Below, piece after piece: positions 14,531 to 29,362 of a stretch of 64,000 nucleotides of DNA (position 1 is the stretch's first letter; every line of letters starts with the position of its first letter). The stretch spans positions 1,860,001-1,924,000 of the forward strand of contig CP126206.1 of NCBI GenBank assembly GCA_030272155.1, read 5' to 3'. Source of the stretch: Tetradesmus obliquus. Taxonomy: Eukaryota; Chlorophyta; Chlorophyceae; Sphaeropleales; Scenedesmaceae. Both the position numbers and the translations under genes were made by a program. The notes under the pieces are model-generated. The model saw only the letters and a program-made list of their open reading frames with translations, ran no database searches and was not told the origin of the DNA.

Positions 14531-16031
14531 GGGATGGCGCGCTGCCCAGAGTGTAGGGTTCAGCAGCAGCTGCAGCAGCAGTCTTCCTGGGCTGTGTAAA
14601 GCTCAGCGAGCTGGGCGCAGCATGGGGTGGAGCGCCTGTCAGCGTTTAACCTTGTGCCAGCATGCATGACCCAGTTTGGCACCACCTTTGAGCAGGAGGT
14701 AGCAGTGTGGGCGTTGCTGTGATGCCGATGCTTTCAGAAGCAGCAGTACAGGGGATGGCTGCTACATGCGCTCTTGCAGTGGTAGATGTAGCTGAATTGC
14801 CTGCATTGCTTTTATGCGAGATGCAGCTGGTTGGTCAGGCCTGGGCTTAGCATGATATCATGCTGTGTGAAGTGCTTGGCACGGTACGTGGTTATTTTGG
14901 TATACCATCTGGGTTGTGTTCTGTGGGGAGGCCTGTTGTTCAGTCTGGGCTGCTGGTGTGGGCTTGGCAGCTTGCGGACATGCAGCCAGTCATTGCCGAA
15001 GCTTTGTGGGTTTGACAGCTGCCTGCTTATGCATACATTATGAATCATAATAAATGATACAGTGATGATACACGCATGTGACCAGCTGCCCTTGCAGGCA
15101 CACACACACTCACACAGCAACACGTACTGAGGCTGGCTGAGCTCTTGTGTGCAACAGTAATACTGAGAAATGCTGTGCCCTATGTGTTTGTCTTGGGTTG
15201 TAGTAGGTTCAAAGTATGAAAACGTGCTAGGCAGGTACACGCTGTTGCGGGTGCTGTTGCTGTAGAATATGACGAATTCGCCTTTGCTGTGGTTGCATGT
15301 GCTCTGGCTGGCCAACTGTTGTGGCAGTCATGGCAGCTGTCGCTGGTGGCAGGTGATGCTTTTGTTGTACGCAGATGTGGGAGACGTGGCTGGCAGCTGT
15401 GCATGCAGCAGACAGCCTGCTTGGCTGCACAGCATGCAGCAGAGTATCCTTGCAGGAAGGCTGCTTCCAAGCAACGCATCATCACCATCATGCTTGTTGA
15501 CTGCAGCACTGTGCAGTGCCGAGGGTTGCAGTAGCCAGGTGTGTGGCGTATTGTTGACCACCTGTATGGCGTGGGGGTTGCGTGTGGTGCGTGTGGGTGC
15601 CAGACCCTCCTGCTACTGGACTCTCCAAAGCAGACAAGTCCCGTGCATGCTGCCTCCAAACATTAAATTTGTTGTAACCAAATAAATTACAATTGTGGTA
15701 TTTAAACACAGAATGGCGAGTTGATGTGAGAGCCTAGCGACCGCTGGCCCAGCTGGGCGGGGTCAGCTGAGACAAATAAATATGGACGATCTCCAAATAG
15801 CACAATCTCATCAATGGTCTTTCAATGAGAACAAAGCTTAAGAAAAAGCTCTGAGGGAGATGCTCACGCCTCGTCGATCAGTCAGGGGTACAGGTCTTGT
15901 GCAGGGCCATGAGGGGCCCCCTCGCTGGCCCATTGACCTCGCGCAACTGGAATTGCAGGATCACCTCAGGCTTTGTGTCGTTAGGATCTGCTGTTGCGGA
16001 CAATACCCAGACAACAGGGGCAGCAGCAAAA
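14391..16031. other. APX 3' flank and intergenic region
   Basis: Holds the APX 3' UTR. At about 14594-14650 is a diverged copy of the APX tail ([17 protein letters not shown] then stop), so duplication also reached the stop-codon region. (CAG)n runs lie at 14430-14530. TGTAA, the usual green-algal poly(A) signal, occurs near 15672. No further gene is recognised before 16032. Confidence 0.5.
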
Positions 16032-19000
16032 ATGGCCGTCACAATGAAGAGGGCATGCGTGGCCGGTGCTGCCAGCCGCAGCAGGACTGTGCGTGTGTGC
16101 GCAGCCAAGCAGGGTGGGTGCCTACGCTGGGCCAGCAGCACGCTTCGCCAGTTCCGGTGCTGGGCCTTCACTGAGCAGCTGAAGCAGCCCCTGCGCTGCT
16201 GTAGCTATTCCCCTTCGAGATCAGAGCGCCAATGTGACTTGTCGTGTGCGTGTGCGTGCCAGCAGATGCCCCCAAGCTGCAGTCGCTTGCTGCTGGAGTT
16301 GCCGCTGCTGTGCTGCTCTCCGTCGCGCCCGCAAACGCTGGCGTGATCATGGAGCAGCCGCAGCTTAAGAAGGTACGTGTGCTGGAAGCGCAGCTGCAGA
16401 TTCTGAGGCGATATTCGCGCGGGCTGTGCAGGACTGATCCCTGCAGGACGGTTTTCCGGAGCACCCAGAATTGCGAGCCATGCAGCTAGCTGACAGCTAG
16501 ATTGGGCAAAGGTTTTATGTTGTAGACTAAGAGGATAGTGGCAGATGCAGCTGGCATCGGTGGCATGGTCTGTGTGCAAGCAGCAGCAGCTTTCAGGTAC
16601 ACTGGGCAACAGCGCATGGCTTGGCAGCATTCACCGCTGGCAATACGGCCTGCAGCAGCAATGCTTATGCTCATGGACCAACAGCAGCCATGCATCAGCT
16701 TGTGCTGTGAATGGCACAACACATGCGCCATGTCAGGCGTAGCACACACGCACCTGCAGCCAGCACTGCAATTGTGTCCGCATTCCTGCAAGCACAAGCC
16801 ACACGTGGTTTGTACCATCGGCAGTGGCTGCAAGTAATCTACAGCTTGCAGTTGCTGGTGGGTCATGTCAAAGCAGCAGCACACGTGATTGTGTCGGATG
16901 GCACCTCATACGCTGTTGCACCGAGATAAGCGCCGTGCAGTCGTAGATGCTTCGCTCACATGTCACCACCACCACGCGTGTCGCGACGCTAGCAGAGTCT
17001 GCACAACATCGTCTGACACATGCCATGTGCTGCTGCTGCTGTTGCTGCTGCTGCCAAACAGGTGCTGCAGGACGACAGCCCCTCCGCACCTGCCCCCAAG
17101 AGGGAGATCATCCTGCCAGGTGCGGCTGGCGCAGCAGCAGCAGCAGCAGCAGCACTATCATTGAGCAGGAATGCATTCGAAATGAACAGCAGCAGCAGCG
17201 GCGGCACATGTGGCTGCAGCTGCAGTGGTTGCCGCAGTATGGCAAGCAATTGATTTGAATGCAAGAGAAGGCTCGGCCATGTTGGCAAGCGTCAGCATCG
17301 ATCAACACCGCACCTGTCACTATCAATTCCACAGCAATTGCCGTTCTGTAAGCAGTTCTGTGAATAGCAGCAGCATTGACACAACATTCACCAACTGCTG
17401 GTGCTGCTAGTCGCTCCTGCTGCTCGTCTCATGAATGTCCGCTGGTCAAGCCAGCGCACAGCCATGAGGCATGCAGCCGGGGCAACTAGCAGCGCAGCAG
17501 TTGGAGGCCGCGGTGTGATGGCTAGGCCAGCGCATCTCTGCAGCTGCAATAGCAAAACAGCATGCTGAGCTGCTAATGGTGACGATGATGATGATGATGA
17601 TGATGATGACGATGATGACGATGATGCTTGCAGGCATGCGCAGCAAGGCCGCGCCCGCCACCAAGGACGCTGCTGCCCCCAAGGCCAAGGCCACCCCTAA
17701 GCCCTCAGTGACCAGCGGCGGTGACCTGGACCCACGCAGCGTGGCACTGCCAGGTGGGTGAAATGTTTGATTTGTGGGTTTAGCGGTTTTACAAGCCAGC
17801 AATTTAGTGTATCCACATTTTGTGGCAGCAGTTTTGCAGCGGTACAACGGCTGTGCTCAATTGCAGCCGGCGGCAGTTCAGTTGCAGTGGCAGCAGTGGT
17901 TTCAGTGCTTGGTGATGCTGCTGCCCCCAAGGCCAAGGCCACCCCTAAGCCCGCAGTGACCTCGGGTGGTGACCTGGACCCACGCAGCGTGGCACTGCCA
18001 GGTGTGCTTCGGGTTGTTTTAGGGTTCTTAGCGGTATAACAAGCCGGCGGTTTAGTGGCAGCAACCTTGCTGCGGTACTATAGTTGTGCTCAATTGCAGC
18101 CGTGGTTCAGTTGTAGTGGCAGCAGTGGTGTCAGTGCTTGGTGATGCTGCTGCCCCCAAGGCCAAGGCCACCCCCAAGCCCGCAGTGACCAGCGGCGGCG
18201 ACCTGGACCCACATAGCGTGGCTCTGCCAGGTGAGCAACTGTTGCAGCTTTCGAAGTAAATCAGCAGTTGCTGGATCGTTCATCATATCAAGTGTTGGCC
18301 GGGGACACTGGCAGAGGAAATGGTAATGGTTGATGTGCTGGATGCTTTACGCAGCAGTTTTATATTTGGCTTAGGCTGCGCATAAGCAGCTGCAGGTGAC
18401 TGCTCACTGGGATTAGCGCTGCAGCTGCTGATCCTGCATGTGCTGCTGCTGCTGCTGCTGCTGCAGGCACGCTGGCCCTGATTGCTGGCGGTGCGTTTGC
18501 GCTGACCAAGGTGGATGAGGGCTTCGAGGAGTTCATGGGCGAGGCCTCCTGCAAGGTGCGGTTTTGAAAAGTGGCCAGTGATAGGGTTTTAGGTGCCAGT
18601 AATAGGGTTTAGGTTTTGATGGTTTGCGCTGACCAAGGTGGACGAGGGCTTCAAGGAGTTCATGGGCGAGGCCTCCTGCAAGGTGCGGCGAACTGCATTC
18701 AAAATTGGTGTCATTTTTAACTATTCGCGGATTTTGATCCCATGGTGATGGGGGCTTTGAGGAGTTGATGGGCGAGGCATTCTGCGAGGTGCGGCTCAGG
18801 GTGGTGTTCAGAGGTGCATGCTGTTCAACGGTGGTGCTGTGTCCTTGTATGCATCAAGCTTGGATCATCTCTCAGGTGGATGAGGGCTTTTAGGAGTAAA
18901 TGGGCGAGGCCTCTGGCAAGGTGCGATGCATGATGATGTTTCCGCAAGGGTTTAGGCCAAAGCGTCTATTACTAGGGCTGAAACACATCGACGTGGCCTT

Positions 19001-19758
19001 GCAGCATTGCCAACATGCTGTGTTGACAGGCATCAAGCTATGACGCCTGCTTGGTAGCCGTTGTTCTACAACCTTGACCTGTGTATGTTTCATCACCGTG
19101 TTCCCTGCAGGACTCTGGCCTTGACGGTGCCGGCTACGAGACCGCCCTGAAGGGCGGTGCCATCGCTGCCCGCAAGCCCGCTGCCGGCACCAAGAAGGTC
19201 AAGGCAGCAGCCCACATTTCTCACCAACGTGTTCTTTTTCCTATGCTGCAGGTGCTTGGCGTCCACGGTGGTGCTTCCTATGGGACTGTGCTCGGCATTT
19301 TTTAAAAATCTGCTGCAAATCATTGTGACTTTGTGTGACTTTTGTTAAAATTCTGGCCGCAGGACTCTGACCTTGACGGTGCCGGCTACGAGACCGCCCT
19401 GAAGGGTGGCGCCATCGCCCCATACACAAAACACAGTCACAGCCAACTGAAACTTCTGTTTCCTTGCATTCCCCCAGGACTCTGGCCTTGACGGTGCCGG
19501 CTACGAGACCGACCTGAAGGGTGGCGCCATCGCCCCATACACAAAACACAGTCACAGCCGACTGAAACTTCTGTGTGTCTTTTCATCCTGCAGGACTCTG
19601 GCCTTGACGGTGCCGGCTACGAGACCGCCCTGAAGGGTGGCGCCATTGCTGCCCGCAAGCCTGCTGCCGGCACCAAGAAGGTCAAGGCAGCAGCCGGCAA
19701 GGGCAGCAAGGCAGGCACAGCCAAGAGCAGCCCCCTGGCCTCATTCTTCGACAAGTAA
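16032..19758 (+). CDS. Thylakoid membrane protein, PETO-like
   Basis: Six exons: 16032-16113, 16266-16372, 17062-17119, 17634-17753, 18467-18555 and 19594-19758. They sum to 621 nt, giving 206 aa in phase. The N-terminus is a basic, Ser/Arg-rich stroma-targeting segment. A hydrophobic lumen-targeting stretch follows (LAAGVAAAVLLSVAPANA|GV) with a textbook A-x-A cleavage site. The mature part contains EQPQLKKVLQDD, a Pro/Lys/Ala linker, GGDLDPRSVALPG, one predicted membrane helix (GTLALIAGGAFALTKV), then DSGLDGAGYETALKGG and a Lys/Ala tail ending SPLASFFDK. A bipartite transit peptide, one helix and a length near 200 aa match what is known of PETO, the phosphoprotein associated with cytochrome b6f in Chlamydomonas. 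I recall that sequence only loosely, so the name is an inference. It is certainly a lumen-targeted single-helix protein. Neighbour APX is also plastid-directed. Confidence 0.6.
17905..18235 (+). repeat. Donor-half echoes of PETO-like exon 4
   Basis: Two close copies of DAAAPKAKATPKPAVTSGGD...ALPG with donors, at about 17911-18001 and 18141-18231, follow the complete exon 17634-17753 at about 230-bp spacing. Confidence 0.88.
18610..18925 (+). repeat. Donor-half echoes of PETO-like exon 5
   Basis: Three copies of TKVDEGF.EFMGEASCK plus donor with increasing decay (about 18625-18681, 18740-18792 and 18876-18921) follow the complete exon 18467-18555. The last contains an in-frame TAG. Confidence 0.85.
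19111..19535 (+). repeat. Acceptor-half echoes of the PETO-like last exon
   Basis: Three upstream copies of DSGLDGAGYETALKGGAIAA after CAG, starting near 19111, 19363 and 19478, precede the complete last exon 19594-19758. The 19363 and 19478 units share intron sequence and are the youngest pair. Confidence 0.88.
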
Positions 19759-20970
19759 ATGGCGGTTCAACGCGAGGTTGTGGTTTTGCGCCTCTCCCTG
19801 TGGACTTGCACGGCACCTGTGCGCAGCTGGGCGCTGATGGAGATGCTTCTGTTTGCGTGAGCAGGAGCAGCAGCAGCGCCAGCGGTACAGAGCTGCGCAA
19901 AGCTATGGAGTTGCAGTTGTCGGAGGGGTGCCAGGTGTAGGGTTTACCGGACAGCCTGCTGCATGGTTTAGGCCCCTGCTGCGGTTTGAGCAGCTGGGGC
20001 TGTGACCTGTAGCTAGGCGTGTGTGGAGATGTACAGGAGGGCTCTTGCTGTACATGGTTAGTTGCAGGGTTGGCTGTGCTGCTTCCGTCGCTTGCTGCTT
20101 CAACGCGGGTAGCTGTGTGGAGGCGGCAGCAGCGGTTTTGCAACTAGCCCGCCTAATCATGTTCTGCTTCTCCTGTTTTTTGAAGCATCAGCAGCAGTCA
20201 TGTCTGGCGCTGGCTTGTCTTTGCTCATCTTGGTTTTGGGTCAATGGGTTTTTGCCTGGTCAACAGCAGGTGGCTTTTGCTGCTGTGTGCTGTAGCAGCA
20301 GCAGCAGCAGACGGCACAGGCCTGCAGGCAGCACCCACTGTGCAGTCAATCGGCTGCAGGCACCTTGCAGTCGCTCTGAAGTCACTTTTTGCATGTGCAG
20401 GCGTATGCTTGCTGCAAGCGTATGCTTGTGGGTGCACCTATCGGATGCTGTGTAACCAACTTTGAAATGCACAGATTTTGGCCATTTCTTGTGTCACGCC
20501 GTGACGGCTGGGTTCTGTTGACATAGTGCATCTAGTCTTGATCATCAAACAGTAGTACTAACCAAATACACCAAATGTGCTCCAACGCTTTTGTGCGAGC
20601 AGCGCTGCAAGGCGCATGGATCGACTCCTGATTTGACTGCAGCTGCAGACACGTGTCGTACGGCAAAGTTACACCACAGCTGACCAACTCGCTCCTCCAG
20701 TGCATGACGTTCAACCACAACACACAACTCTCAACCAATGCTACACCTGTCACCTGGCACACTATGAAAAAGAGAAATCAGCGCTTGAGGCTGCAGCTGC
20801 ACAGTGCAGCTTCACACAATGGCCACACTGCTTGTGACCACGTGGTCAGTGCACTGGCACCACTGCCTCAAAAACAGCTGATCAGGTCCTGCGTTGCATC
20901 CTGATCAGGTCCTTCTGGCTGCTGTGACTTACTCCCTTGAATGCGCTTCAAAAGCTATCCCTTAGCTGCT
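19759..20970. other. Convergent intergenic region
   Basis: Lies between the stops of the PETO-like gene (plus) and eIF3k (minus), so it carries two 3' UTRs. A TGTAA motif occurs at about 20450 on the plus strand. Short open frames are present but none is convincing. Confidence 0.5.
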
Positions 20971-23876
20971 TTATGCTGTAGCTACGCTGCTCTTCACGAC
21001 TGGCGCCACTGCCTCAAAGCTGATGAGGTCGGCCTTGCGCTTCTGCACCGCTGTGTTGAAGGCGTTGAGCGGCAGGCACACCACCTCGCCCTGCACCTTC
21101 CAGCCAGCCTTGGCCTGCGGCAGCAGCAGCAGACGCAAACAGCGATAAGCTGGTGTGCTGATGTATGCTGCTGGTGGAGCTGCAGCACTGCAATTTTTGC
21201 AAGGCGCAGCTGGCACAGCAAAATTGTCCAGCAGCATAAGCCACAAGGTGCGCAACTCTGGCCTCAGCCAGTCGCCTCACCGCCCCAAAGAAGTAACAGC
21301 TACAGAGCATTCGCTTAGATGCAAAGTTTAGATGCAATGAAAAAGGTCCATGCACACCTTGTCTGCCAGCAGTTGCTGCAGCGCTGAGCCATCCAGCTTG
21401 AGCCAGTCCCCAAGCACGCGCAGCGACACGCGCTGGAAGGTGATGGACAGGCTGTGCAGCACGTAGTTGCGGATGGCGTCCTGGAAGCCCGGCACTGCAC
21501 GGAAAAGTCGCAACATGACAGTCACAATGTATTGGATCAACAACCTAAACATGGATGGCCATGCTGTCAAGGCCGTTGCAACTACCAGCTCTCTGCAAGA
21601 CGCGACATGCAAAGTACACATCTCCTGCGCTGCACGTTGACTGACAATCTTTTACTGATGTTGGACCAAACGTTGCCCGAGCGTTGCCCGAGCGTTGATA
21701 TACGCACCTGCACTGATGGTGTCCTTGCAGCTGCCTGTGGCTGCAATGCAAACACTACCACCCCTGACACGCAAACACACTCTGCCTCGCTCCATGGTCA
21801 ACTCATGTTTGACCGGGCGTTGGCCAAGCATTGACCAAGCGTTGACTCACCTTTGCTGATGGTGTCCTTGCAGCTGCCTGTGGCTGCCCAAAAGTCCTGC
21901 AGGTTGCATGCCTCCAGGTGCTGCGCCAGCAGCACTACGCTGCTCACCGGCTCCTCGGCCTGCGGCAGCAGCAGCAGCAGCAGCAGTGGTGTCAGTGAGG
22001 TTGCAGGTTGCATGCCTCCAGGTGCTGCGCCAGCAGCACCACACTGCTCACGGGCTCCTCGGCCTAACAGCAGCAGCAGCAGCAGCAGCAGCAGTGGTGT
22101 CAGTGCAGTTGCAGGTTGCATGCCTCCAGGTGCTGTGCCAGAAGCACCACACTGCTGACCGGGTCCTCGGCCTGGCAGCAGCAGCAGCAGCAGCAGCAGG
22201 TTTGTTGTCCGTGCAGTTGTAAGACTGCCTACATTGCAGTTGCCATATGTTGTGCTGGAACAGCGGCTGCAAATTGCGTCAATTGCAACGCACAGCCACG
22301 GCTCAAGCAGCAGGCAGGTCACCATGTAGCAGCCCGCTGCAGGTGGCGTCAGAAGCGGCCCCTAGAGACGTATCAGTATTCAACCCTGACTACCCTGACA
22401 AACCCTCATTACGAGCTTCTCAGGCAGCAGGTGAATGAGGATCCTGTAGTGCTGCTGAGGCATCTGTGCCAGCGCCTAGTCACCAAACCTTGCAAGTGAC
22501 TTGCACTCTGAACCCTAAACCCATAAGTTCATTTAAGCCCTTAACTCACCACCAGCCTCTCAGGCAGCAGGTGAATCAGGATGCGGTAGTCCTGCTGAGG
22601 CATCTGCCCCAGCGCCTTGAGCAGCGCCCTTGCAACTCGCCTGCACTCTGAACCCTAAACCCATCAATCCGTTTAAACCTTCCACTCACCACCAGCCTCT
22701 CCGGCAGCAGGTGAATCAGGATGCGGTAGTCCTGCTGCGGCACCTGCGCCAGCGCCTCCACATTTACAGCTTTTGGCTGAACCCCCAAGCCTGACCCCTG
22801 AAACCCAGCACCCAGCTCACCACCAGCCTCTCAGGCAACAGGTGGATCAGGATCCTGTAGTCCTGCTGAGGCATCTGTGACAGTGCCTTGAGCAGCGCCC
22901 GTGCAATGAGCTCCTTACGAGCCACACTGGGCTGCAGCTGGTACAGGCGGAACACTGCTGTTGCCACATCTAGGCTGTACTTGGCTGTGCCGGTGATCTG
23001 CAGGATTTTTTTGCAGACAAGTGTGACAATCGTGTGAGCACAGGCAGGTGAAGAATGAGAGGGGTGTGCTGCAGCTGATACAGCCGGAACACTGCTGTGG
23101 CCACATCTAGGCTGTACTTGGCTGTGCCGGTGATCTGCAGGGATGTTCGTTAAACAATAGGTTTGAGATTAGGTAGCTTGTGCCATTGCGAAGTGTGCTT
23201 CCTGCAACCCTTTACAACGTGCGCTCGTGGCAGCTGTCCTGCAAGTTCCTGTCCTGCAAGTTCCTGTCCTGCAAGTTCCTGTCCTGACAGTTCCTGCAAG
23301 CTGCGGCGGACGCTGCTGTGCATCGGCTCACGCAAGGGAGTGGCCTGCTGCAACTGCCCACAGTGGTAATCAGCGGCAGGTGGCCCGATTTGGCAATACA
23401 TGATGAATAGTGTCTGCTCAGCTACTACAGGGCTGCACATGATTGCATGTACGACAATGTTGGTGCCAGGTAGCAGACTGTGTGCAGGACTCAAGCAAGC
23501 TGCTGTTGCTGCTGACAGGGCCACGTAGATTGCACGTTGACACATGCACTCGTACACTAGTTGTATGCATAAATGTAAGCCCACTGCAGGGCACATGCAC
23601 AACAGCTGAGTTGCTGCTGCCTGTGCTGCTGCTGTGGCAGTACTGCGGGCTGCTGCTGCCGCAATGGCTGCTACGTGCGCGTAAGAACAACGATAGTGAC
23701 ATATCACCTGCTCCTCAAGATTCCGCTCCAGCACTGCGAGCTTCTCTGGCTGGTACCTGCTCCGCGAACAGTGATGGAAGGGGTTGGTTCCTGTTGCTGA
23801 CTTGTTACGCGACGGGATCCTTTGCTGTCGTCCTTGAACAGTTTAAAACTAACCTGTCGACGCCCCTGACCTCCAT
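20971..23876 (-). CDS. EIF3K: Translation initiation factor eIF3 subunit K
   Basis: A non-core subunit of the cytoplasmic eIF3 complex. Exons: 23876-23854, 23756-23708, 22997-22821, 21959-21851, 21494-21358 and 21114-20971. They total 639 nt, giving 212 aa in phase (the family is about 218). Order of recognisable pieces: MEVRGVDRYQPEKLAVLE; KYSLDVATAVFRLYQLQP; RALLKALSQMPQQDYRILI; VVLLAQHLEACNLQDFW; VPGFQDAIRNYVLHSLSITF; GWKVQGEVVCLPLNAFNTAV; ADLISFEAVAPVV. This matches the HAM/PCI-like helical repeat and winged-helix layout of eIF3k. The first exon is short and the N-terminus about 10 residues shorter than usual, so a further upstream start or exon is possible (the frame is open to 24059). 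Confidence 0.88.
21695..22200 (-). repeat. Echoes of the eIF3k LLAQHLEACNLQ exon
   Basis: Acceptor-half copies (AEEPVSSVVLLAQHLEACNL) occur at about 22008-22064 and 22114-22172, upstream of the full exon 21959-21851. A donor-half copy (ATGSCKDTIS) lies downstream at about 21700-21750. Each acceptor is immediately preceded on the sense strand by (CTG)n. Confidence 0.87.
22410..22770 (-). repeat. Donor-half echoes of eIF3k exon 3
   Basis: Three copies of LAQ(M/V)PQQDYRILIHLLPERL plus GTGAGT donor (about 22417-22500, 22550-22625 and 22690-22760) lie downstream of the complete exon 22997-22821, at about 135-bp spacing. Confidence 0.88.
23070..23140 (-). repeat. Acceptor-half echo of eIF3k exon 3
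   Basis: A copy of ITGTAKYSLDVATAVFRLYQ after a CTGCAG acceptor, about 140 bp upstream of the complete exon. Confidence 0.88.
23215..23305. repeat. Short tandem repeat GTCCTGCAAGTTCCT
   Basis: A 15-bp unit is repeated about four times with drift within an eIF3k intron (23237-23300). No coding role is apparent. Confidence 0.8.
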
Positions 23877-24689
23877 TTTATGCTGCACGGTGCAAAGCTT
23901 TTGAACAGTAGGTGGGGGCCGCCAAGCAAGCAGGTCGTATGGATCGTGGCAAACAGCTAGTAATGAAGCAATCAGCAAGAACACAGGGCTGGTTGCCAAC
24001 CACCAAGCAGGCGAAGGGAGGCTGACACACCCTCCAGCAGAACCCTTCAACCACAGCACCCCTGCTGTGCACGCCCCGGTGACAACACTCTCCCTGGCTG
24101 TGCTGCTGCTGGGCAGAAGCAGAATGTTGATGCATGCAAGATGTCCATTTCATAAGTTTAAATGCAGTGCACGGCATCATGTGCAACAGCCACCAAGTCG
24201 GGCAACTGCCAGTTTCTTCAAAGATCCACTGCAGCCTGACTGCAGCCTGACTGCAGCACCTCGGTTGTGGAACCCAGACCAGGTCTAACGATTCCACCCG
24301 CCATCAACCCACAGAACTCAAGATATCTGAATGTTACAAAAACGACAGTCATTCGAACCAAGAAACAGCCACATCGCCCTTCAAGCACTCCCAGGCTGTG
24401 TGTCAGGCTGGTGCCTGGCACCCTAGCAGCAGCACAGTTTGCCCGGACGGAAGCAACAAGCACTATGCTGTGTTTCCCACTGACCCCGCTGAAAAAGCTT
24501 GGCTGCACCAGCCACTGAAGCAGCTGCAGCAAGATATGACGGCCACTTGACGACCACTAAGTAAATGGCGCGCTTGACACACTACTAGCCTCGCGATGCA
24601 GCTGCATTACTGTACAATTACTGTAGCAGTGCCAGCAGCTCTGGCTGCTGCTGCTGCTGCTGCTGCTGTGTCAGTCCACTGCTGCCACA
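23877..24689. other. eIF3k upstream region and RBBP9 3' flank
   Basis: Contains the eIF3k 5' flank and the 3' flank of the RBBP9 gene. Nothing else is recognised; a short direct repeat of CTGCAGCCTGA lies near 24230-24255. Confidence 0.45.
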
Positions 24690-28304
<3,615 letters not shown>

Positions 28305-28584
28305 GGCCGACGCTTCTTGGTCACGTATATCAATATGGATCCAGCAACAGGGAAGAAGCTTAGTAGTGCCCCAAGTGCTGTGGTGTCAACCTGCTCAGCA
28401 CAGTAGCAGCAGCGGACTGAAGTTGAGCAGCAGTACTACCAGTCCAGTACTCGCTGTGTATGATGGTGGGCGCGATACAGCTGTTGCGTGGCGGAATAAA
28501 GCAAGCAAAGAGTTATGCACAACAGGGCTGGCCGAGAAACCTCACCATCTGCCATGAACCTGTCCTGCCACGTGTGACTGTCAG
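28305..28584. promoter_or_regulatory. Divergent region between RBBP9 and methyltransferase genes
   Basis: A short interval between head-to-head genes, so likely a shared bidirectional promoter. The methyltransferase start is uncertain, so the right boundary is approximate. No TATA box is evident. Confidence 0.4.
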
Positions 28585-29305
28585 TTGTCACTGCCAAGCC
28601 CTAGCGCACTCACAGCACCCGAAAACACCGCGATCAGCAACACGATTGCCGCATGGGTCTTGATACAGCGTATGAGAGAGCTTCAATCGAACGTACAACG
28701 TACAGTAATCGAGGCGACGGAACAGGACCGACAGGCTGATCAGGTAAGCCGGTTGACAGCAGCGTTATCAGCTGGGGTGGATGCTTCGTATGTTTTCAAC
28801 TTGAATTGCTTGCTTGACGCAATTTGGTTATGGACGTGCACGCAGCGATCTAGTGCGCGTCGGGTGCCGTGCTGCCACCACTGCTGCTGTTGCTGTTGCT
28901 GCTGCAGCTGCTGCTGCTGCTATCTTCATGGTGCAGGCCCCCTGCAGCAGCAATTGAAGACTTGTCATCTACAGGCAATTTGAAGCACCCCTGCCACCGC
29001 AAGGCCACGAACTGCATTCCTTTCCTGCAGCAATGTCAAGGTCCGTCTGCAGTGGCGTGTGACACAGCTCAGCTGGCTCAGGCTATCTGGCACACAGCGT
29101 GGACCAATTATCGGAGGAGGCGACTTAAAAAGCAAATTGTGGCCATTAGTGGTCTGCAGATGGCGGTGCAGGCATGCCTGCTGTAAAGTCACAGCGCGTC
29201 CACAGCGCGCTGCAGCAAACGCCAGCAGAGCAGGCCAACAAGGCAACGCTGTCAGCAGCACTTGGGATACAGTAAGCCCTGCAGCGCGAGCCGGAGCAGC
29301 AGCAG

Positions 29306-29362
<57 letters not shown>

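Noticed and set aside
17581-17630. GATGAT-rich stretch as an acidic (poly-Asp) or poly-Met coding region
   Set aside because: It lies directly before the acceptor of PETO-like exon 4 and is intronic.
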